Shown here in pieces: positions 58,096 through 64,000 of a stretch of DNA of 64,000 nt. The notes below the pieces were generated by a model that was not told the DNA's origin, did not search any database, and worked only from the letters and a program-made list of their open reading frames with translations. A program made the translations under genes and the position numbers. The stretch is taken from positions 310,001 to 374,000 of the forward strand of contig NW_017386064.1 of assembly GCF_000237925.1 (NCBI RefSeq), read 5' to 3'. Source of the stretch: Schistosoma mansoni (Eukaryota; Platyhelminthes; Trematoda; Strigeidida; Schistosomatidae). Every line of letters starts with the position of its first letter. Within the stretch, counting starts at the first letter, position 1.

Positions 58096-58929
58096 AAATA
58101 GTAAGGCTATGTAGATACTTTTTGGGTGTCGAATGCTTAATTAATCTTCACATATTTGTGGAGATATGGAGAAAAGTGCTGTTTTTCGTGGGGTATCTCC
58201 CAGCCCAGTAGGAATAGTGTGGTTTTGGTTTTATTTCCTTAAAATTTCCACGAAAGGCTTGACAGGATTTCCTGGAAGTTCCCACTTAATTGGTCACTTT
58301 CTCCCGTCGTGGCTGCTTCCCACTATTATGAGAACAGTTTCTACCGTATTACAAATTCCGTGGTTTTGAAAATCACGCCTACTGAGTCATTTGCAAAGGC
58401 ATCTTGTTTTTGCTTCAATTATAGTGTTTTACTACCAGGACTAGACGAAATAATATCTAAACCATACTAATTAATACCCCAGTCAGCCTGATTAGTGACA
58501 GTAATTACTATCTGTAATGACCTACAAAGATAACTTTTCATGGCCTGTTTTTCTTCCCTGCTTTAAATTATTCTTAACATTCCTGACTTCTATGGTAGCT
58601 GAAGGGTTGTTATCAATATTCCATTTACTTTATTAAGAAAAGTTAATAAGCTGGTTGATGAGACTGAGACTTATCATCTAATGAAGTAGTTAGGATGTTT
58701 CACCTATTTTCAACCATTTCTGAACTTAACATACAGTGTTAGCTAAGATAGAGAAAGGTTCGAAGAAAGCTAGGTGTGTCGTAGACATCCATTCTTCATC
58801 TCCTCATTAATTTTGAGTTCGAATATGATTTCATACTTCTCGTCCTCCATGTTCTTTTTTTATCTAATCATGTCCATCGTCTAACGTTTTACTATTGTGG
58901 ACGCTAGTGTTATCTCGACTCCTTTATTA
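58096..58929. other. Intergenic, no feature seen
   Basis: AT-rich sequence between repeats, with no coding or repeat similarity recognised. Confidence 0.45.
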
Positions 58930-59278
58930 TGCATCTTCTTTGGTGGATATGGAGGATCCATCTAGGGGAGTTAGAAAACCCTGATTCCAAACCAGTGATG
59001 CACATGGGTTCCAGGATCCTGAGGGAACAAATGGCGTATAAACCAATCGTTGGTCACCGTCCACCATGGGACTGCATCTCCTGACGTTGCTCCACTGCCT
59101 TGTAGATCAGATCTTTAGGTCAGAGACCGCGGGTATGGCCCCTAAGAAAACCATCTGCTTTGGTTTGGGCACCCGGGCAGTATCACAGCCCCCACACAGA
59201 TCAAGTGAATTGTGTGGCGTATATGTATTCGGTGTTTCTTTGTACCAATATTTGTGTTCAAATAAATAAATAATTTTA
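58930..59278 (+). mobile_element. Second copy of the non-autonomous repeat with family-B-like tail
   Basis: Positions 58932 onward match 53560-53908 (GGTGGATAT, GGATCC, CTAGGGGAGTTAGAAAACCC and so on), ending TTGTACCAATATTTGTG and an AAATAAATAAATAA tail. It abuts the SINE at 59280. It is shorter at the 5' side than the copy at 53360, as expected for LINE-mediated insertion. Confidence 0.7.
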
Positions 59279-59279
59279 A

Positions 59280-59580
59280 TAGTTGAGATCATGAGTCGAT
59301 TGAAGCTAGACCATCATGGAAAACCTGGAAGCACTGGACGGTCGTTTTGTCCTATTGTGGGACTCCTCAGCAGTGCGCATCCACGATCCCACCTCGAAAG
59401 ATTCGAACCCAAGACCTATCAGTCTCGCGCGCGAACGCTTAACCTCTAGAACACTGAGCCGGCATCCAACGGTGTCTAACTTCAACCGATCCACGAAATT
59501 GAGCGACACATCCACCATTGTCTTCAGTGAGTTGATTGATATCTCACAATAGACCTGGTTGAACTCCACTGGTCACTGCT
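59280..59580 (-). mobile_element. tRNA-derived SINE, Sm-alpha-like, longest copy
   Basis: Minus strand: leader to about 59475, tRNA-like part (GGCTCAGTG..., B box GGGTTCGAATCT near 59410), then the hammerhead-like core 59373-59341. In the core, CTGAGGA and the GTCC/GGAC stem are kept, but the GAAA after the stem reads AAAA. The tail ends at 59280. This G12-position change would abolish ribozyme cleavage by established hammerhead rules. Confidence 0.75.
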
Positions 59581-59835
59581 TCTAAATAATTGTTTTATGT
59601 CACTGTAATACTATGTGGCAAATTAGGCTGGTAAACGCATGTTAAGTCCTACGTTGGTTATGACTGGCTGATTGTTCAGTTTGTACTCACTCAAGATTCG
59701 TATTTTTAGGTCGAAATGCTTTCGTGGGGTGTATTATGATAATTGATAAAGGTGCGTAAGAATCAGTTATTCACTGTGTTCATGGCTAAAGATGATTAAT
59801 ATCAAATGCTAATTTTAGCATTGTTGTTGTTTTAG

Positions 59836-60261
59836 ATGACGGTGTATAACTTATACATATATGGAAAAAATGGTGATAGTCTGTATTACCGTGAATGGAC
59901 TCAAACAAAGCAAGGTGAATGTCCATCTGATAACGACTTGAAGTTGATGCGTGGTATGTTAATTGGTTTAAAAGGATTTTGTCAAAAAATTTCACCGTTG
60001 GACTATGAAATTAATCGTTTTTCTTACGTTACCAATACATATCGTCTTCATTTTTACGAAACTCCTACACTAATGAAAATTGTTCTTACCACTGACAACT
60101 CTTGTACACCTATGAATGATGAACTTGAAGGGATATTTCAAATATATACAAAATACGTTTCACAAAATCCGCTAATTAAATCCGAAGGACCTATTAAAAG
60201 TCAAGCCTTTTCTGAAAAACTTGATCAATATGTTCAAAGTTTACCTGTATTTAACAAATAA
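59836..60261 (+). CDS. TRAPPC1: TRAPPC1: trafficking protein particle complex subunit 1
   Basis: A 141-codon intronless ORF: MTVYNLYIYGKNGDSLYYRE at the start, then LMRGMLIGLKGFCQKISPLD, YRLHFYETPTLMKIVLTTD and LDQYVQSLPVF near the end. Human TRAPPC1 (145 residues, Bet5 in yeast) has MTVHNLYLFDRNG, LMYGMLFSIRSFVSKMSPLD, YKLHYYETPTGIKVVMNTD and LDSYVRSLPFF. This longin-fold subunit belongs to the TRAPP tethering complexes, which act as a Rab1 exchange factor at the ER-Golgi step. The ATG follows a 3' splice site (TTGTTTTAG) with no base between, consistent with trans-splicing or a 5' UTR intron. AATAAA overlaps the stop (60257-60262). Confidence 0.93.
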   Translation: MTVYNLYIYGKNGDSLYYREWTQTKQGECPSDNDLKLMRGMLIGLKGFCQKISPLDYEINRFSYVTNTYRLHFYETPTLMKIVLTTDNSCTPMNDELEGIFQIYTKYVSQNPLIKSEGPIKSQAFSEKLDQYVQSLPVFNK

Positions 60262-60332
60262 ATAACTTTTTTCCAGTTGTTTCATTTTAGCTATTTTTAG
60301 TTTTCGTTAAATCAATGATTTACTTGTTACAG
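60262..60332 (+). promoter_or_regulatory. 71-nt intercistronic region with 3' splice site
   Basis: Between the TRAPPC1 stop and acceptor TTGTTACAG (60324-60332) there are only 71 nt, T-rich in part. The spacing and the acceptor resemble schistosome polycistronic units resolved by spliced-leader trans-splicing. No experimental evidence is visible. Confidence 0.55.
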
Positions 60333-60375
60333 GTTATAGTAGTGTTGTGATTGCAGAAGAGGGTTTAGCCACACA

Positions 60376-60664
60376 ATGTTTACAGCTGTACGTACAAATC
60401 CATCAGATGGAGAAGTCATCACAACTGACACATTAAATGCACCTGTTTCCACATGTACTACAAATATTATCCCAAATTCTATCATAACAAGTGGAGTTGG
60501 CGAGGAGGATAACTATTTAACATGGCATTTAATGGGTGAATATACTGGTCCAGTTGAGTCTGTTTTACCTCGAGAATTCAGGCAAAGACTTCATAAACAT
60601 TTTGCTAGAATTGAACGTGAATTTGAACGGGAGTATAGGAGGTTATATAGCGATAACTTAGCAT
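60376..60664 (+). CDS. WDR37-like protein, first coding exon
   Basis: ATG at 60376 lies 44 nt after a 3' splice site (60332) and the frame is open to donor GTATGT at 60665 (phase 1). The peptide ends VLPREFRQRLHKHF, ARIEREFEREYRRLYSDNLA, which joins the next exon as LQERLEKF. Human WDR37 has [20 protein letters not shown] and ENLYIENLELRREI followed by TLNERL before its WD40 repeats, so the coiled-coil start of a WDR37-like protein is the best match by memory. The WD repeats would lie beyond the window. Without them the assignment is tentative, and another coiled-coil protein is possible. Confidence 0.5.
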
Positions 60665-61037
60665 GTATGTAAGCCAGTTTTATCATGTAGTGTTCCATTT
60701 CTTTCATTACTTATTTTTTGGACATATTTCAAAATGTCCAAGAGGTAACAAACATTCTAGTAGTAACGTTTTTATCATTGGTATTTAGAAGTGAGACAAC
60801 CTATCAATTTGAACCTCTGAATGATTATCTAAGTTGATAATCTAGCTACTTTTTTGTTGGATTGGCAAGTTTATTATGAAAATAACGGAGATTTGCTAAT
60901 AGTCAAGTCAATTAATATCGTTACCTACAGGCGGTTGTCAAGAATGCATTTATTTGTTGTTCGAAATACTCAAGTTTGAACTTTTCTACAAAACAATCTT
61001 TAGAAACTAAGACCGTTATCAGATAGGTTTATTTCTG

Positions 61038-61081
<44 letters not shown>

Positions 61082-62883
61082 TACCTTTCTAATCTTCTAT
61101 ATCATATCTAAGTGAATAATCCTTATGAAATTAATTGTGAAAAGATTTCAATTTTTTTTCACATACCATCTGCACACATATTGAATTACTTCAGTTTTTA
61201 TAAGTTGCTAATAATAGAAGACATTTAGTCATGCTATATATCCCTTCCCATGAATTTTAGTTGCATAGTAGTAATACAAGGTAGATTTATATGTTGCACC
61301 CGACTCTTGATTTGTACTCGTCTGTTTTGCACGTTTTGCAAGTATGGTACTTTGGCAAAAACCAATTAAGATTCCTTTGTTTAAATGTCTTTTGGATCAC
61401 CAATCTTCTGGAGCTAATACACAACTCCGGTTAGTGAAATGGTCAGCACAATCACTGGAAATCATCTTGTTAGATTAGGTATGAGTGTTAACTCTATTGT
61501 CATATTTTTGTCTAGTGTTTGCAAATTGCTACTTTTTCCAATAACACTAAAGAAAAGGGTAGGAGTAGTCAATAAAGACAAAAGAATATCAAATTTAATG
61601 AATCCGGACTAAGTCAATAAACGGGAGACTATTAAGAGGGATTTTTAGATTTCAAAACTTGTTCCACATCATTGTCGTTTATCCATTGCTGATTTCAGAC
61701 TATCTGGACTTCACCACTCAATGATAACCTGCCTGCGTTTGTCGCATATATCAGTTTATCCACATAAGCTGCTTTTATTCTACCCGAAGTTTGATCACTA
61801 CTTCAGGCCAAGTTAGACAGTGCCTTTGCTTGCGTAAAACAGCCTAACCGATTTAGGCTTTTAAAGGTCAGCTATCTTTTCGGTCACCCAGACCACCAAG
61901 AATTGATAGTACGTTCCATACTTCTGGTGAAAACTTAAGAACCCGGGTCTTTCTCGATAACGAGTTAGGTTTTGAAAGTAGCAATCGGAAAATAAGTTGG
62001 TAATAGTGCTATGGAGTAAGTCCTAACAAATATTTCTACATAAATGTTTGTAGGATTTGTTTGACTGGTTTTGTGATTAGCTTAAGAATCAACAAATCGG
62101 TTTATTACTTTATTTAAAAAAAAATTCAAATGATTTAATATCCCTTACACATATTTTCATCTCGTTTGAATGGAATTATGCTGAGTGTTGCAAACATTTG
62201 TAAAATGTTCGTTGATTTTAACTTTTCACTAGATGTTTAAAAAGCTCAACTAGCATATAACTTTTGGTCGATTTAAATATTTTTCTACTTAACAGTGAAT
62301 ATCTTGGTGACTTATTTGTAATTTTTTTAGTCTTGCAGACTTAATTTATCCAGAGTGAGATTAAAAGTTGGAAGTTATTTTCTTACGGTTTACCTCTTAA
62401 CTTTTTAAAATCAATTTTGTTGTTGTACTCTAGATTCGGTAGGATTTTGTGAATTTCACATTTTCCAATTTCAAAGCTAGACACAGCATTCAATGAAGTT
62501 TACTTGTTTAGTACAAAAAAGGAACTTGTCATCAAATCAGTTATTTTACTAGGATGAGCCTGAATACATTGCTAATATTAACTAATTTTAAATTTGGGCT
62601 TTACAAAATTGCTTTTGTATTTCTCTATACTTAGTTTTTTGCTTTTATTTTTTTCATTTTTATTACAATAGCAACACACATGTGTGTACATAGAAACATT
62701 TTATATAAATATTTAAATATGCTTCTCAACTAATGATGTTCATTACGACCTACTTTCTACTCTTATTTAGTAACTCAATATATTCAGGAGTTCATATTTC
62801 ATTATAATATAACTGAATCGATTTCAATTAAAAATAATTCAGTTGGAACACATTTATTATGTAATTTTTTTTAAATTTTTAAG
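60665..62883. other. Intron of the WDR37-like gene, with (TA)n microsatellite at 61040-61079
   Basis: A 2.2-kb AT-rich intron with a TA run of about 40 nt near 61040. No other feature is recognised. It ends in TTTTTAAG at 62883. Confidence 0.55.
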
Positions 62884-62949
62884 TACAAGAACGTTTGGAG
62901 AAATTTGAAGATGGTGATCATTCAGAAACAATAACCTTAGTAAAAAAGT
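62884..62949 (+). CDS. WDR37-like protein, second coding exon
   Basis: A 66-nt exon from acceptor TTTTTAAG to donor GTAAGT (phase 1 to phase 1). Completed by the T of the previous exon, it reads LQERLEKFEDGDHSETITLV then KK, continuing the predicted coiled coil (NLA-LQERLEKF). It is too short to be found by length alone, but splice sites, phase and heptad continuation agree. Confidence 0.6.
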
Positions 62950-64000
62950 GTAAGTTCTGCATTTTAATAGATCATCTATCTTTCCATTAGTTTCCAGGGA
63001 GATACTTTCTTGTATTATATTCTGATTATTTTTATCTTTAAAGAAATCCACTGACAAAATAAGGGCCCCTGATTGTATCACTGACTAATAGATCAGTGAC
63101 AGTAACATTTGACCTGATTTTAATCCGTTACTGAGATGGAAGTAATAAATGTAGCTAAAGAGTACCGAGAGCTGTCCCACGTCGTCTGAGTCTCCACAAA
63201 CAAGAGTCGTGGTGTCAATGACACTATGTAGTTTTGACGGCAAGCGTAATACCTGAGGTGTTGTGTAGAACACTTCTGAAAACAGTTTGGTTTACTAGTT
63301 GTCACACCAGCGTCCACCAAACAATCCTGTGCTCTATATTCGGCGAATACTGGCCAACATGAAATTAAACTTACGACGGAGTTTCGAAGTACTAAATTTC
63401 CCACAAGATACGTGAACCAGACAAACATCAGGTTTCAGGGTTATATTCTTATCAGACAATAGATTAAATTTCTTAAAAATATACGGCAAACAGAGAGTAT
63501 CTTATCATTATTGGTTAAGACTACCGTTTTTTAACGACCTTCAGAATATGTGTATGAGATGACCATCATACTATAAATTTACTACTAGTTAGGTTTAAAA
63601 TATTTACATCCTTCATATTTTGCATGTTGTATGGAAGGCGTTAAAGCGTAATTGGGAAGCACAGAATATTTTGCTCAGATCGCGAATGCACTTGTGGTGA
63701 TGCATAGTTTTACTGTTACTGAACCTCGTCGTTCTGTAGTTAGTTGTTGGGTTTCAATAAATTCTATTTAAATGACAAATTTTCTATATAAATATTCAGA
63801 ACGTATCTTGTATGGTTTGTTCTTTCATATGATTTTTTAAAATGTCACATTTTTTCACTTATTAGTAAGTGGATTTCCTGTATATTAATAATAAATATAA
63901 CCATATATTGGAGGTGTTGTTGTCTATAAGCCGGGTGGATTGGTTTGTGAAGCTTTCATTGTTCTTCTGAACAACATTGGTACATACTTCAAAGAAAAGT
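62950..64000. other. Following intron or repeat sequence, nothing assigned
   Basis: AT-rich, with a GC-richer block at about 63100-63420 that looks like an inserted repeat (its edges change composition sharply). I do not recognise the family. Confidence 0.4.

Noticed and set aside
63085-63428. Overlapping minus-strand ORFs of 62 and 102 codons
   Set aside because: No recognisable domain, and they sit in an intron of the WDR37-like gene in what looks like an inserted repeat.

Overview
The window reads as nuclear DNA of a blood fluke (Schistosoma or a close relative; species not determinable by eye). It is AT-rich, spliced, and full of schistosome-type repeats: RTE-like LINEs, a Penelope-like element with a GIY-YIG domain, and tRNA-derived SINEs carrying a hammerhead-ribozyme relic as in the Sm-alpha family. 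Four host genes can be supported: the 3' end of axonemal dynein heavy chain DNAH2 (+), a complete mitochondrial tyrosyl-tRNA synthetase YARS2 (-), TRAPPC1 (+), and the first coding exons of a WDR37-like gene (+).

Region 1-29.8 kb is the DNAH2 3' end, disturbed by a tandem duplication with a period of about 13.97 kb. One exon (612-919) lies upstream. Exons B, C and F each occur twice (3883/13881, 6460/16458, 9381/23351). Exons D and E (19097, 21076) occur only in the second unit, because a 200-N gap at 7668-7867 stands where 4.17 kb of the first unit should be. The units are nearly identical, and the breakpoints lie inside copies of one RTE-like LINE. This suggests unequal recombination between LINE copies, or a false duplication of two haplotypes in the assembly. 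A young LINE is nested in the terminal LINE copy with a 14-bp target-site duplication.

Region 29.8-42.6 kb is mostly YARS2 on the minus strand. Seven exons were traced from a mitochondrial presequence to the stop, with every splice phase agreeing (498 residues). Its two first introns are only 37-38 nt, while the last ones are swollen by an RTE-like LINE, LINE scraps, a Gypsy gag fossil and a Penelope scrap.

Region 42.6-59.6 kb is gene-poor. It holds one weak ORF candidate (45.8 kb), a foldback element (51.0-51.3 kb), LINE 3' tails, a Penelope-like element with a perfect 89-bp palindrome inside it, and an Sm-alpha-like SINE.

Region 59.8-64 kb carries TRAPPC1 and, 71 nt after its stop, the 3' splice site of the WDR37-like gene. 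This tight spacing, with a splice acceptor directly before each gene, looks like a spliced-leader operon.
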